A stretch of DNA of 64,000 nt from Merluccius polli (GCA_030340625.1 JAOPHQ010002844.1:111001-175000); one strand, 5' to 3'; shown: positions 1-12,620, counted from the first letter of the stretch. Translations and numbers: made by a program. Notes: a model not told the origin generated them from the letters alone.

Positions 1-310
1 AATTCCTCTATGCAGAAATGTTTTTACAAACATTACAAGTAGCACTGTTGTCATCTATCTTTGTGAAATTCCGGCATGATGACTCTGTCGTTGTTTTGAA
101 ATGCGCATGCGCAGCAGTTGTAATAACATGCCGGCCTCGATAATAGGAATCGATAAGGCGTACGATTCCGATGGATCAGGACGATTTAGAACCGGTTCTC
201 AACTGGAACCGTTTCTCGATTCCCATCCCTATCACGATATTACGATATCCAAAATCTAAGACAATATGTAGTCTCATATCACGATATTGATATATTGCCC
301 AGCCCTATTC
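1..310. mobile_element. Two abutting hAT-type element ends
   Basis: The stretch holds two sequences of the kind seen at hAT termini in fish: an AT-rich cgattcccatcccta end near 215-232 and atatattgcccagcccta near 290-306. Reversed they read TAGGGATGGGAATCG and TAGGGCTGGGCAATAT. Target duplications are not resolvable at the window edge. Confidence 0.45.
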
Positions 311-3300
311 CCAACCTTTTTTTGGCCCGTGACCCCTTTCTTTACATCTTAAATGTATGTGTTGCTGCATGTGCTTTCACACACACCGTTTATTAAGCCG
401 ACCAACATCTAATGTTCCTGTGAACGTATGCGCAGCGTGCCGCACTAAGAGTTCAACTGTACTAATCTTTAGGCATGTTTGTATATATGAGACCTTTAAA
501 ACCTTATTGTTATTAACCTAATGTTATTATTTTGAATAAAAAATCAGCAAATATCTAAATTTGATTATACGTCTCCCGCGACCATGTATGCAAAGTGGGG
601 CCCCAACCCCAAAGTTAGGCACTGCTGGCAACATCCCAGGTCCAGCATGTCCCAGGTCCTATCTATCCTATCAGGAGCAAATGTGCAATAACCCAGTCGA
701 GTTCACTCCACAAGGCCATAACCTTTTGAATAGATATCATTAACATATGATTTGCAACTTGTGGTTAGGTAGCAGCCTAATCTAACATGATTTTCATGAT
801 GACATGGTGCTTTGGAAATGATTAGACAGTAAGTAGTCCATATGCATTAATGATGCTATTAGTAAACAGATGAGGTTTTAAAGCTGCACTGAAGGAAACT
901 AAAGTATTGTTCTATCATTTCCAAATTAACACACATGTTGCACTATTCCCAGAGGCCAGATATAGTTTTTATTTTCTATGAGCAAATAAGGAAAGGGCCC
1001 CAGAATCTTTTATCCAAAATAACATATACCCGGTCCAGAAATATTACTTTTATATTACTTTTTTGTCCATGGTGCCCAAAAACGGTGTTTCTATTTATTT
1101 TCTTCTTCTTTCTCTCCTAAGCAAAGCCACATATCAGTGTTATATATATGTACCACATGCACTTGATAAGTAACTGGACAATATATCTATGATAAAGCAA
1201 TACCGTAGTATATAATTTTGTACAGTTGAGAGAGTGCGAAGGCTGTAACTGTGTGCTTCCTTTTTGCCTGCATGTCTCCCCAAAGGAATAGTGTCCTTGA
1301 CTGACCAGATCATCATCTGATCATGTATCTTTTTTTCTCTCTCTCTGACTCTGGCTCTGGCTTTCACTCTCTCCCCTCCACACTCACACTGTATTGGTTA
1401 CACTGGGGCACACGTGTGCACATCCTTTCTCTTCTCCTGGCTGCACTAGCTGTGAAACCCACTCTTGGCACATTCTCCAGTGTCCTCTCAGTCCTTCTGA
1501 CTGCTAGCTGACCTTTAAATGAATTAAAGCTGTGTTTTCCATCCCATCTTTTTATTTTTTGTGCTAGTGACAAGACATTCCAGAATATTCTTGGCAGTGT
1601 TCAATATAATACAACTAGCATAGGACACAAACATCCATCTCATGTTACTTTCTTAGAGAGCAAGCAATGTGGGAGCACTTTTGAAGAGTAGTCCGAATTT
1701 AGTAGTGGCATTTGGTTTAACGTCCCTATAATTTGTCACTTCAACACAGTTGTGTCACCCCTCCTCCCTCCCCTTATCCTTGTCACCACCGGAAAGTTAG
1801 TTAGGAAGTAACTAACAGCATATAAATTCCTCTATTATTCATTTTCATATTAAGACATTTAAAGAATGGTTAAGTGTACTAAAGGTGACGTAGCGATTCA
1901 CCCCGTGGTCTACATGTTCGCCGTCAATAGGCAGAAAAAAAAGCAGAAAAAAACACTATCGATTGGCCCGACCGACCATCACTCCATTAATTTCAGACTG
2001 TCTTGCTCTGCCAAGGGGGGTCCTCTTCTCTTCTTCTTTCTTTCTTTCTCTCTCTCTCTCTCTCTCTCTCTAGACTACTTAAAACACAAACATCAATAGA
2101 GGGGTCATTGAGGCACAGCTGGGCCCCCGTCGTCGTGCTCCAGGGTCAACAACAATTCACATCCCTTCTCCACAATTATATAGTTTAAGGAATTTCTCAT
2201 TGTAATTAAGGCCGAACCCCTGCACTTATATATGAACCCCTTTAAAATATGTTTTATATTTGTTTAGTTGTTCAATATACAATATTCTACCTATACTAAA
2301 TGGCTTGGCAGCACATACCCTCACGTTATAAATATGAATATAAAAATGTATGTGAAAGCACCCTTGCAGAGCAGCGTTTGGGACAGCTTTGCTGACAACT
2401 AATGAGAATCGTGTCTCAAGTTTCTTGGAGATGCTGCACGGCTTAACTTGCTCTACGTATCAGACATTCAGGACATGTCACATGGTGACGTAGTGCAAAT
2501 GAACAGAAGGGGCTTGAGACTAGCGAGAGGCAAAACCGATCAACAATTTGCATATATTTGAATATTGGACTTTAATAGATTCTAGCACTTGTCACAAATG
2601 TTGCTTGGTTGCCAAGGTTCTCTGCAGACAAGTTCAGCACATAAAGCAATGTCTGCTAAGCGATGTCATGTTTAAGAGAAGTGAATGTGTTGAAGAAGAA
2701 AAGAGTGTTTTTGGTCGCAGGGTGTCTTTATGACATATGGAATATGGTGGTGCACTGCAAACTAGAACAGGCAGCGTTATCACCATTGCCAACGGTGTCG
2801 GCAACCGCATGATCCAGATTTCAACTGGGTGTCTGTCTCCTTTTGAGTAAAGGTACCACTTGCGCCAAAGGAGGTGCAGATAATGTTTTAGGTTTTTTTT
2901 ATTCTCCCACCACGCTGCAGTGCTCCATGGTATTTTCCCTTATTTGTTCTTCATCCGAGATGCGTTGTATTTATTTATTTATTTCTTTGAATTTCAACTG
3001 TCTATTTTTATTGCTTTTGCTTTCCTTGTGTCACAAGGCAGGCGGGCTGAGCCCATATCTCCCTCCATCTCTCGCTGTTTTTCTTGCACGCCTTCTCTCG
3101 CTTCCCGCTGAGTTCCCTTCATCTCTTATCTTCCACGACCGTTGGCAGCTTTAAGACCTTCCTACCCTATTTTTTGAATCGTCTTTACAGGTCGAGAAAA
3201 ACAAAATGGAAATAACCTTTCTCATATCGACAATTTCCAGTTAGCCATGCCAATGGTCTTGGGAATACCGACATGCACCTCAAATAAAAATATTTACTGC

Positions 3301-3468
3301 AAAGGATTTATTTTTCTTTGCAGTACATTTCTAGAAGTGTCCATTTCCTTGGACACTTCTTATGATGTGTAAAAAACTCTCCTCCTCCTCCTCCTCCTCC
3401 TCCTCCTCCTCCTCTACCTCTTCCTCATCTTCTCCCTCCTCCTCCCCCCTCGGTCTCGCCCTTGCCAG
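311..3468. other. Upstream region of kcnj9, no gene recognised
   Basis: AT-rich non-coding DNA with a CT repeat at about 2036-2072, a short hairpin at 3333-3360 (11-bp arms) and a TCC repeat at 3378-3412 merging into the splice acceptor. The missing first coding exon of kcnj9 was looked for here and not found. Confidence 0.5.
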
Positions 3469-3682
3469 GCCGCAAGCGCCGCAAGCGCCAGCGCTACGTG
3501 GAGAAGAACGGCCGCTGCAATGTGCAGCATGGCAACATGCGTGAGACCTACCGCTACCTGACGGATATCTTCACCACGCTGGTAGACCTCAACTGGCGCT
3601 GCTCGCTCTTTGTCTTCGTCATGGCCTACGCTGTCACGTGGCTGTTCTTCGGAGCCATTTGGTACCTCATCGCCTACTGCAG
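3469..3682 (+). CDS. kcnj9: kcnj9 exon: N-terminal domain, slide helix and M1
   Basis: The exon follows a CT-rich tract and the acceptor cttgccag, and ends at the donor ag|gtcagt. It encodes a basic stretch (RKRRKRQRYVEK), the conserved Kir3 segment GNMRETYRYLTDIFTTLVDLNWR, and M1 ending FFGAIWYLIAYC. The last codon (Arg) is split AG|G with the next exon. Mammalian Kir3 genes usually carry this region in the same exon as the pore, so the downstream intron is unusual. Confidence 0.9.
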
Positions 3683-5509
3683 GTCAGTGGAGGGAAGGGG
3701 GGATGAGGTGTGTGAGGAAGGTAACGCTGTATTTGACGATATGTTTCACGGTAGGATATATAACAATACTGTACATTGTGGCCTACACACCGTGTAGAGT
3801 AGGCTAGTGGTTCCCACAATACAAGCAAGTAAGTGATAAAATATTGAAAGTTGTTTACAATATGATTAATATTTAGAATTATTATTATTAATATTATTGT
3901 TATTGTTATTGTTATTATTATATATATATATATATATTTATTCCATGAAGTGCAAGTTCTTGCTCAATTTCAATATATCATTTTGACAAATAATGCAAAT
4001 GCCCATCGGATATTCATGAGCCTGTATCCGTGTGATACTATTTTGACTGCTGTGTCTACTTTCTGTGAAATATTGTAAAAATTGCTCATAACATATCCTA
4101 TTACTAATGTGTGTATAATGTTTCATAATCATTCCCTACAACTTTAAGTGGGTGTGCCATGAATTTCTGCTCCATAATTCATCCTGTCCAAATCAAAATA
4201 AGTAAACAGTGCCAGAGTTTCAGCCTACACAGCTGTTACCTTTACCCCAGATTGGCTACTTTCTTTAGAAGGAGCTCACACAAATATTTAGACATGTCTA
4301 CGAAAATGCAGCCGTTCAATAGTGCAGGACACAGTGGCAGTGGCCCATCATCAGCTAACTGAGAAAGCGCCTTCAAGAACAACAGAGACAAACACAGGCC
4401 GCTACCTATTGCTTGCTCTGGTACTGCGCCAAACACAGCCTTTGTTTAGACCTATTTTCTGTGCTTGTTTTGGGAACAAGGTCATCGTGACTGGAGTACA
4501 GGCCCAAGTGAAGGCTCAAGGACATGGGCTGCAGGTTAACCCCTTAACTACCACCCCCTTTTGTTGAGAACTCCTGCCTATAATATAACAAATACATCAG
4601 CTTATAACTCAGTACCTGTGATGACCACATTCAATGACAGTGGTATCATTGGAAATGTTTATTATAATTGACGGCTTCAAAACTGTTATACTAAGTAATT
4701 AATTGAAAACTAATTATTAATTGTAAATATATTATTTTAGCAACAGTGTTCTTCACATATTGGCAGTTAAAGCTGTTGTCAGTGAGATTCAAGATTTGTA
4801 AAGAGAGAGAGCAGAAAACAGCAAAAGAGAGCAGGATTTTGAAACCTAACAACTAAAACAACATCCCCTTCTTCCCTTTGTTTCTCTGCCATTAAGAAGT
4901 GTTGCATTTCACGCACCTTTAATTGACAGGCAAGATGGATTCCCCCGACCAATCACGGAAAATATGTCCTGATTGGTCAGTCTTAAATGTATTTATTAGG
5001 ATAAACCCCTTGAGATGTACCATCTTGTTTTCAAGGAGGTTCCAACATACTGTATATCACAATCACTACATAACAACAGAGTGACAAAATAAATTAAAAT
5101 AAAATTATCAATACGGCCACGTAAAAACAACCAAGACAAACCACAATGAAAACATTGAAAACATGAAAACCATCACAACCACAAGGTGACCGAAGTGGCC
5201 AATAATAGATAAACAATAAAGTGTGAGTGGATCACCAAATAAGAGTAAACAAAATCATTCCGGCTCTTTTTTGATGAACCGGGAGCAGTCGCAGGCTCAG
5301 TCAACCAGAACAGATATTCTCACAGCATTTCACTCACTAATAGTTGACGGATGGCTATCGCATTTCTAACAAATGACACTCAAATTATAGCTCTTACCTA
5401 TAGCCCCTCTCATTTATACCTGTGTGGTGTGGGAACATATCTCTCATTTCACACGTCTTCTTATTTAAAGTCTTTCCTTTTACTCTACGTTGGTCTTATA
5501 TAATCAAAG

Positions 5510-5558
<49 letters not shown>

Positions 5559-6706
5559 ATATTCTATTTAAATAGTTTTCAGTAACTTAATAACCTGTCA
5601 GGATACACAATTGATTATTGATTACAATTGTTTTGGCAAAGACACATTCCCATTCTAAATATAGACCCTTATTTACACCCACTCTATTTTTACACTTTCT
5701 CACCTCCCTCCTCTGGCTGTTTATCACCCCCCCCCCCCCCCACCCCCTCTCTCTCCCCCTCTCTCTCCCTCTCTCTCTCCCTCTCCCCAGGGGCGACCTG
5801 GACCACCTTGAGGATGAGACATGGACGCCGTGCGTCAACAACGTCAACGGCTTCATCTCAGCCTTCCTGTTCTCCATTGAGACGGAGACCACCATTGGCT
5901 ACGGCCACCGCGTCATCACCGACCAATGTCCCGTGGGCACCATCCTGCTGCTGCTGCAGGCCATCCTGGGCTCCATGGTCAACGCCTTCATGGTAAGCAG
6001 CCAATCACAAGGAGAGGAGAATAGGCCCTCATGGTGAGCAGCCAATCAGAATGAGCGGAGAATTAGGCCCTCATGGTGAGCAGCCAATCAGAAGGAGAGG
6101 AGAATATGTATTTAGGATAAGAGAAATATAGCATGGTTTTCCAATGCTAGGTAAAGGCAGGTCAGAGATTGGTGAAGATGTGTTTATTGTTGTGAGCGTG
6201 CAGATAACTGTTGGCTGACATCAGAACATGACCAGTTGGGTAAACTGTCATGAAATGACTGATTTTTTGAAGTGACAACCCCTCCTCCCCTTCTTATTTT
6301 GCATCCAAGATGTGAAACAAACTGGGCGAAAAAAAGTCGATTGACGAAATTGAAGGGTCTCTGGGGATCGTGGTCAGACGAGGTGGATGCATTCAATGCA
6401 TCTTCTTTGTAGCAGAAGTGAGAATGTGTGAAACAGCGTATGGAGGCATTACATTCAATCAGTGACGACGGCCTTCTGCTCCTCCATAAGAGGCTATTGA
6501 CTTGAAGACGGAGCGCAAAAGGAGCGTAATTCATCACGGCAGCTAAGACGGCGGCCATGCAGCCAGAGCCACGGTTCTGTCTATTCTAACCTGGAAAGAT
6601 GCCCTGCTTGCAAATGAGGGTACAATGTGTGGGTTGTTCAATCCAGCACAAGCACATCAACACTGAAAAAAACAGAGGAAGGCACAAAATAATTCGCTAT
6701 ATATAT

Positions 6707-6792
<86 letters not shown>

Positions 6793-6793
6793 C

Positions 6794-6844
<51 letters not shown>

Positions 6845-6848
6845 TATA

Positions 6849-6931
<83 letters not shown>

Positions 6932-9900
6932 CTCTCTCTCTCTCTCTCTGTATATATACTGTATATATGTATATATATATATACACACAAAGTCCCCCTC
7001 TTCCTCCTCCAGGTGGGCTGCATGTTTGTGAAGATCTCGCAGCCCAACAAGCGCGCTGAGACGCTGGTGTTCTCCAAGCACGCCGTCATCTCGCTGCGGG
7101 ACGACAAGATGTGCCTGATGTTCCGTGTCGGCGACCTCCGTAGCTCACACATCGTGGGGGCCAATATGAGGGCCAAGCTCATCAAGTCCAAGCAGACCCA
7201 AGAGGGTGAGACGCACTCACACACACACACACACACACAGTCTGTTTTACACAGTCTATGGCACACACGCACACACATACACACATGCACACGCACACAC
7301 ACACATTGTACAATGTCAAGATTTCTTTAAATAATAATAACACATAAGTTTTTTCCCCTTTCCAAACTGTCCGGGGTTAGAACATGAGGTCTAGTAAGAC
7401 AAATCAGACCGGTTACAAGTCAGTTACAAAATAGATTCAAAATTTATGAATCACATCCATCACGGAGCATACAATATATATACCACTCGATTATTTCCAG
7501 AGAAAAAAATCTCGCCAATATTTTTCACCCCTCTCCCTTAGCATTCACAAACTAAATGTCATACACTCCATACAACGCAGGTTAATAGCAATAAAACAAA
7601 CTTTGTTTGGGAGGCATTGTGTCACTCACATTGTATTACGTTTCTCAGAACACATTTTAAAATTATGTATAGAAGTAGGTAATATGCTGACGATATACAG
7701 TATACTGATTGGGTAATGAGTATATATTCTTTTTTTTAGCTCCTTTATTAGTGACCCAGCAGTATGTTTAATAGAAGTACATTAACTGTTATATTAAACC
7801 CACAAATAAAGCTTTAGGTTTTTATATTCATTTTTGGTATAGGAGAAAACATACCAAGCTAAATAAACACTTTTTTAGTACATTTCTCTGTAGTCAAACT
7901 GTTACTATCTTTTGTCATGAACAGACAGCATAAAACAAGAGTAAGCCATACATCTTAAATAATCACTTAACAAGCTTAGTGTATATTGTGGCAGTTCCAT
8001 ACAATGGTACAATAGGTACACAGGTTGGAGGTTAAATAATAACAAGGGATTTATTCAGGGTGAGCGAAAAAGGGAGCGGGGGTTAATCCAACGTAAAGTC
8101 TTCCCGGACCCCGGGGTATAATTCCTCTCTAAAGATGGTTTCAGGCTTGCACTGGGGCCTGTGTAAACGACAAGGCACGGACGACACACAGTTCACTGTT
8201 TGTCCTACGATGACACCACTGTGAAAAGGGTCTATTCCTCTACAATCGTCTTCTCTTTATCAAAGTTTCCTCTTCAGGGCCACTGGGCGCTTACCGTAAT
8301 CCACGCTGTGACTCAGAGACACCAATCTTCGCAGAGCTGCCTGCATTTATACTTTCATGTACACAAGGGGGCAGTATAGCGCTTTCGACCCCAAATGTGT
8401 GTGTTAATGTTATTAATTTTTTAAATATTAATATTTAATATAAATGTAATTAAATATTACAATTATTTTTTTAAATATGAATTGTATTTATTATCATTTT
8501 ATTGTAGCGTCTGACTGTCGAAACCAAAACAAAACACTATGCCCGCTCCCTGCTCGACCAATCCGTGTTTACGTTAAGCAAACCTCTGCATAAAAGGTCA
8601 CAGTTGCTAAACTCTGGTGCGTAGGGCGTGTCAAGGTCTCTGAGTAGCGACATGTGCTGGGTGCAGAAGTATAATTTGGCCTTTCCCAATCAAGCAGAAA
8701 CTGCCTTGAATAGTACTGATTATCAATGACATGACCTAGTAGTGGGAATGGTTGCTGTCCATGGTTCTGAAATCCTCTGGCTCTTGCGGAGGGTCATGGC
8801 TAGTCTATGTCCTCCACAATATTAATAACTTTCTGATAGGGCTTTGAAATCTTATGTAACTCATATTTAGTTACTTCAGTAAGGTAATGTAATATGCAAA
8901 TCGCAGTAGCTGTAAATTTTTGATAAGTAAACTGTGTAAATGTAAACTGCAACACCATTATAAATGAAGTACTGTAGTGCTGCAGAGATTTCTCCAGATG
9001 TAAGAAAACATGTTTGTTTGGTACAGACCCCAACCAATGTTTTATCATGATTTGAATAGTTTTTCAGTGAAAATGAAAATTGTGATGCAAAAATTATGAT
9101 TCCGACTAATAGTGAATTGCAATATCTGTCAAAATAATCGCAATATAATTTTCTTACCATATTGTTTAGCCCTACTTTCTGATTCTATTCCAGTGTAGCC
9201 TTGTAACTGTCCTCTCGTCCTGCTGTTATACCCTTTTCTTTTCTTTTCTTTCCTTTTCTTTTCCGTCCTCTCCTCAGGGGAGTTCATCCCGCTGGACCAG
9301 ACGGACATCAGCGTTGGTTTCGAGACAGGGGACGACCGTCTCTTCCTGGTCTCACCATTGGTCATCTCCCACGAGATTGATGCCCCCTCGGCCTTCTGGG
9401 ACATGTCCCAGGCCCAGCTGGAGAAGGAGGACTTTGAGATCGTCGTCATCTTGGAGGGCATGGTGGAGGCCACTGGTAAGGACAGCGCTATTCTTCCTGT
9501 TAAAAGGTCGATCTTCTTCTACTATGTTTTATATATGCATCATAATAGTAAGAATCATTTTTCGCCTACTCAATGCAAGTGAATGGAGGGTCGAAATGGG
9601 CCGTAGTCAAACTACACGAAGGGTCACAACATTTGGGGGAGTGGATGTTAGAAAACGATGCAAAATGGGTGAAATATTGCTCTGGTCCGGGTGATCAACC
9701 CATCGTCTCTCCTGGCTTCGCTAAAACATGTCTGTTACCAATATTATTTATCAAATGCACAACGCAACATGCCTTCCACAAATGTAAACAATAGAAATAG
9801 CACATTGGTCTTTGTGATAAGACATTTTGTAAAGTACTTCAATGACAATATATTGTTTTGTCCACAACCTCCATTCTACTTACATTGATTCTAAAAGATG

Positions 9901-11193
9901 AAAGTGCTGTTGCCATTCTTTACATCCGTGGCGGGCGCGCTCGCACTAAATCCTCTTTAGAAGAATCGGCAAAATCGGTACAAGGACGTCATTTTGACAC
10001 ATGATATTGGTAACGTTATAACGGTAATGTTTTATTGAAGCCAGGAGAGACGTTATGATGGTTTGATCACCTTGACCGGTTTTCCTTATTTATTTTCTAC
10101 ACTTTACAAGCAATAATCTTAATGTGGCCAGTTCCTTCCAATTGTGTATCTGAACTCAACCAACTGTAACCAAAAATGACATAACCATACCTAAACAAAA
10201 CATAACCACTTGTATCAACCTATGTTGCCCTTTCTAAAATATCAAATTCAGTTACTCAACTACATGCTAAAATGTGAGTATATGTGAGGCATATTTCTTT
10301 ATCAAATAGCACCAAATACCATCTCTGGTATGATAATATATGCTTTTGCAATTGCTATTTCCTGCAGTGTTGTCAGGTGATCTCGCCTGTTCTGTGTTCT
10401 GTCACTATTTTTAGCCAATTAGTAGCTGTAATAGCAAAGCAGATAGCTACTGCTGCCCAAGTGGTTTAATTGTGTGAATGTGTGTTTGTGTGCGTGTGTG
10501 TGTGTGTGTGTGTATGTGTGTGTGTGTTTGTGGGCATGTGTGTGTGTGTGTGTGTAGGTATGACGTGCCAGGCGAGGAGCTCATACCTAGCGGAGGAGGT
10601 CCTCTGGGGCCACCGGTTCAGTCCGATGATGTCACTAGCCGAGGGCTTCTTTGACATCGACTATGGTGCCTTCCACCACACGTTTGAGGTAAACATGTTT
10701 TAAAGCGTCTATATTTCCTTTAAAACGAATTGGGCTTATTAAGAAAAAACTTTTCTAAGAAAGTGCAACTGAAACATTTTACAGAAATGTGAGTTACTTG
10801 TATACAGTATACAATAATTCAAGTATTAGATACTTGTATATAACATACAATATTTAAAGGGTTTAAAATACTTGCCAAGAGAATTTTTGTAATTGGACCC
10901 CCTCCTTGCGTCTCATTTTCCAGGTGGACACACCCTCCTGCTCGGCGCGAGAGCTCTCTTTGGCTGCGGCCCGGCGTGAGGCTCACTTGTACTGGTCGAT
11001 ATCCAGCAGGCTGGACGAAGAGCCCACCCTGGCCAACCAGGCAGCCAAGCAGCCGGACAGCAGTTCAGGCAACGGGAAGGAAGGGGCGGGGCCTACCTTT
11101 GTGCCGGGCGGGATCACTGGAATCCAGGAACAATCAGGACTTGGGGAGCTTAATGGAAGTGTCACCACTGACCAATCAGAATCGGAGGCCTAA
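3469..11193 (+). CDS. kcnj9: G-protein-gated inward-rectifier K+ channel, GIRK3/Kir3.3-like (6 exons seen, 5' exon missing)
   Basis: Joined exons are 3469-3682, 5791-5992, 7013-7205, 9278-9475, 10558-10688 and 10924-11193. They give about 401 residues, close to the roughly 390 of mammalian GIRK3. All introns have GT-AG ends and the phases agree. The protein has the Kir3 layout: cytoplasmic N-terminus, M1, pore loop with TIGYG filter, M2 ending VNAFM, then the immunoglobulin-like cytoplasmic domain that binds PIP2 and G-beta-gamma. Kir3 subunits form tetramers in the plasma membrane and pass K+ after Gi/o receptor activation. Assignment to GIRK3 rather than GIRK1, 2 or 4 rests on RQRYVEKNGRCNVQ, GDLDHLED, QPNKRAETL and the tail ARELSLAAARREAHLYW. 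The first exon begins with two bases of a split codon, so an upstream exon with the start codon exists but was not identified. The paralogue call could still be wrong; the family call is firm. Confidence 0.85.
5791..5992 (+). CDS. kcnj9: kcnj9 exon: pore loop, selectivity filter and M2
   Basis: The exon starts after ctctccccag and ends in the ATG codon before gtaagc (phase 0). It encodes the extracellular turret (GDLDHLEDETWTPCVNNVNGF), the pore helix, the K+ filter TIGYG at 5891-5905, and M2 through ILGSMVNAFM. The Asn in VNAF sits at the Kir rectification position and is typical of Kir3 channels. Two further copies of the donor region follow directly in the intron. Confidence 0.92.
5978..6111 (+). 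repeat. Three tandem copies (about 41-42 bp) of the exon-intron boundary
   Basis: The motif catggt(a/g)agcagccaat recurs with GT dinucleotides at 5993, 6034 and 6076. The first is the real splice donor of the pore exon; the other two are equally donor-like (ggtgagc). Each unit also holds an AGCCAATCA CCAAT-box-like motif. Use of the second or third donor would add 41 or 83 nt and shift the frame. Confidence 0.85.
6699..6990. repeat. Compound AT / CT microsatellite in kcnj9 intron
   Basis: Long (AT)n blocks broken by CT-rich patches end about 25 bp before a splice acceptor. A second (AT)n lies at 5512-5554 in the preceding intron. ORFs read across these tracts are artefacts. Confidence 0.9.
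7013..7205 (+). CDS. kcnj9: kcnj9 exon: proximal C-terminal domain, PIP2 region
   Basis: The acceptor cctcctccag lies just after a long AT/CT microsatellite, and the donor is gag g|gtgag (phase 1). The exon encodes VGCMFVKISQPNKRAETLVFSKHAVISLRDDKMCLMFRVGDLRSSHIV and KLIKSKQTQEG. This is the first strand of the cytoplasmic pore domain, with basic residues that bind PIP2 in Kir channels. QPNKRA, rather than QPKKRA, favours GIRK3. Confidence 0.92.
8800..9175 (-). mobile_element. Possible non-autonomous hAT relic in kcnj9 intron
   Basis: AT-rich sequence ends in atattgtttagcccta, which reversed is TAGGGCTAAACAATAT, a hAT-like terminus. The other end and a target duplication were not found, so this is a weak call. 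Confidence 0.3.
9278..9475 (+). CDS. kcnj9: kcnj9 exon: cytoplasmic domain core
   Basis: The acceptor is tctcctcag and the donor cact g|gtaagg (phase 1). It encodes GEFIPLDQTDISVGFETGDDRLFLVSPLVISHEIDAPSAFW and continues through EIVVILEGMVEATG, which is highly conserved in Kir3. The junction at EATG|MTCQAR matches the position of a conserved coding intron of vertebrate Kir3 genes. Confidence 0.92.
9565..9700 (+). repeat. Dispersed repeat copy A (kcnj9 intron)
   Basis: The segment starting caatgcaagtgaatggaggg is shared, with drift, with 36210-36335 downstream of jcad, including a later atgggt.aaatatt block. It is an unnamed interspersed repeat. Confidence 0.55.
10558..10688 (+). CDS. kcnj9: kcnj9 exon: distal cytoplasmic domain
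   Basis: The acceptor is the end of a GT microsatellite (tgtgtgtag); the donor is gag|gtaaac (phase 0). It encodes MTCQARSSYLAEEVLWGHRF, then FFDIDYGAFHHTFE. The GT repeat as polypyrimidine substitute makes the acceptor atypical, but frame and protein match demand it. Confidence 0.9.
10924..11193 (+). CDS. kcnj9: kcnj9 last coding exon, C-terminal tail
   Basis: The acceptor is tctcattttccag. The exon encodes VDTPSCSARELSLAAARREAHLYWSISSRLDE and then a low-conservation tail ending DQSESEA, followed by TAA. Mammalian GIRK2 and GIRK3 end in ESKV, a class I PDZ ligand; here the final residue is Ala. Confidence 0.88.
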   Translation: MDTPSCSARELSLAAARREAHLYWSISSRLDEEPTLANQAAKQPDSSSGNGKEGAGPTFVPGGITGIQEQSGLGELNGSVTTDQSESEA

Positions 11194-12620
11194 GCTATAG
11201 TGAATGTTTCCGATGCTGGGGATCGTGGTATATCACATGATGGCTTCTGTAGTCCCAACGTTGGTCTTTAGAGGGAAATTGTTTATTTGAGTTAGTTTGG
11301 ATCTCCATGTCATTCCATAAGTAGGCAGTATACTACAAATGAAGAAAGTGCATTTTGAACACTAGTCCGTTTACAATGAAGTCATTGTGCCGAAACGCGG
11401 CAAAAGAAAATAATTAAGCAAGCGCAAATACACAGCGAGTATCTGAAAGCGACTATATGCAGAAATTATCTGGATAGCAACGTTGCTAACATTTCTGTTT
11501 TTAAGAGGCTCCATTTCTTTGTTGGTCGTAGTGTACTGCCTACTGTATGTAAGCAGACAAAGAAAGATGGATTTTTTGAGATCTTAAGAGAGAGATCTTG
11601 TGTGTGGTTGTGTGTGTACGTGTGTTACATGTTACATCCTTTTTTTCTTTTTGAATTTGCAATGCTCTGATCATCACCCTTAACATTTCTAATGACAACG
11701 CTACACTTTAGGTTGGGGTCCACAATACAATGATGGGGTCTGCCGAGACTGTATGTTCAACTGGAATGGGTTTGTAGACTGAGAATGTATAGACTATGAA
11801 CTAAGAGTAGCAAATAATGTTGCCAGTTTGAAGGGTACACCGGGTCTTTAAGGAGGCTGTCTCTTTAGAAAAAAGTCTTCTAAGTTGTGTACGTCTAGAT
11901 AGTGAAGGTATAAGTAATGGGTTGTATAAACACCTGATATGATATTAAGGAAATAAGCTAAGATAATAGGCTATCTTAGAATCATCACAATCAATGATTG
12001 TTCCTAAAGGTTTTCTCCCATCATACAGGTGTAACCAATAGTCTATAGCGCTGTGATGGTTCACATATCATATTAAACTTTGTTTAGTTGAAATCTGTCT
12101 TTCTGATCTCAGTGGTTTTACTGAATCATTGACCCGTTATTGGTTTTCATTGACATATACCTGTATGTCTCATTCGTTGGAGAGATTACGTTAACATTTG
12201 GTCATATATTTCCTCCAGGAAATGGCGCATTATGTTTGTTACTTTTACCCAACATTTGCTGGCATTCCTAGTGGCTCGCGCTCGACAGAATTTTGCTCCA
12301 GTCTATGACCTTCAACATGCACACGAGTGTAGTTCTTTTTTCTCAAGTTGGTTATTTTTGTGACGTTTTTGTTCTCTGTTCAACCTGTGTAGCACAAGGA
12401 GTAGCTACTTCTCTTTTTATGGTTACTTTTATTGGTTCTGTTGGTTCTCAGCCACGTAGGAATTAAAAGCACAACAGCATAGGCACCATCCCGCTCACTT
12501 TTAGCCCAAACCGTTAGCTTCTGCTGCTTTGTACATATATGAGCCTTTTTACTTGATGTTTTTAATATTTAATATAAGACACCTATTAGAAAGAATAAAG
12601 TACACTATATTCTCTATATT
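11194..12620 (+). other. kcnj9: Probable kcnj9 3' UTR with poly(A) signal
   Basis: This 1.4-kb stretch after the stop has no coding similarity. An AATAAA at 12594-12599 is the first good poly(A) signal in a suitable setting, followed by T/GT-rich sequence. The transcript end is inferred. Confidence 0.5.

Noticed and set aside
6599..7330. 243-codon ORF with Tyr-Ile repeats
   Set aside because: It is an AT microsatellite joined to the wrong frame of a kcnj9 exon.
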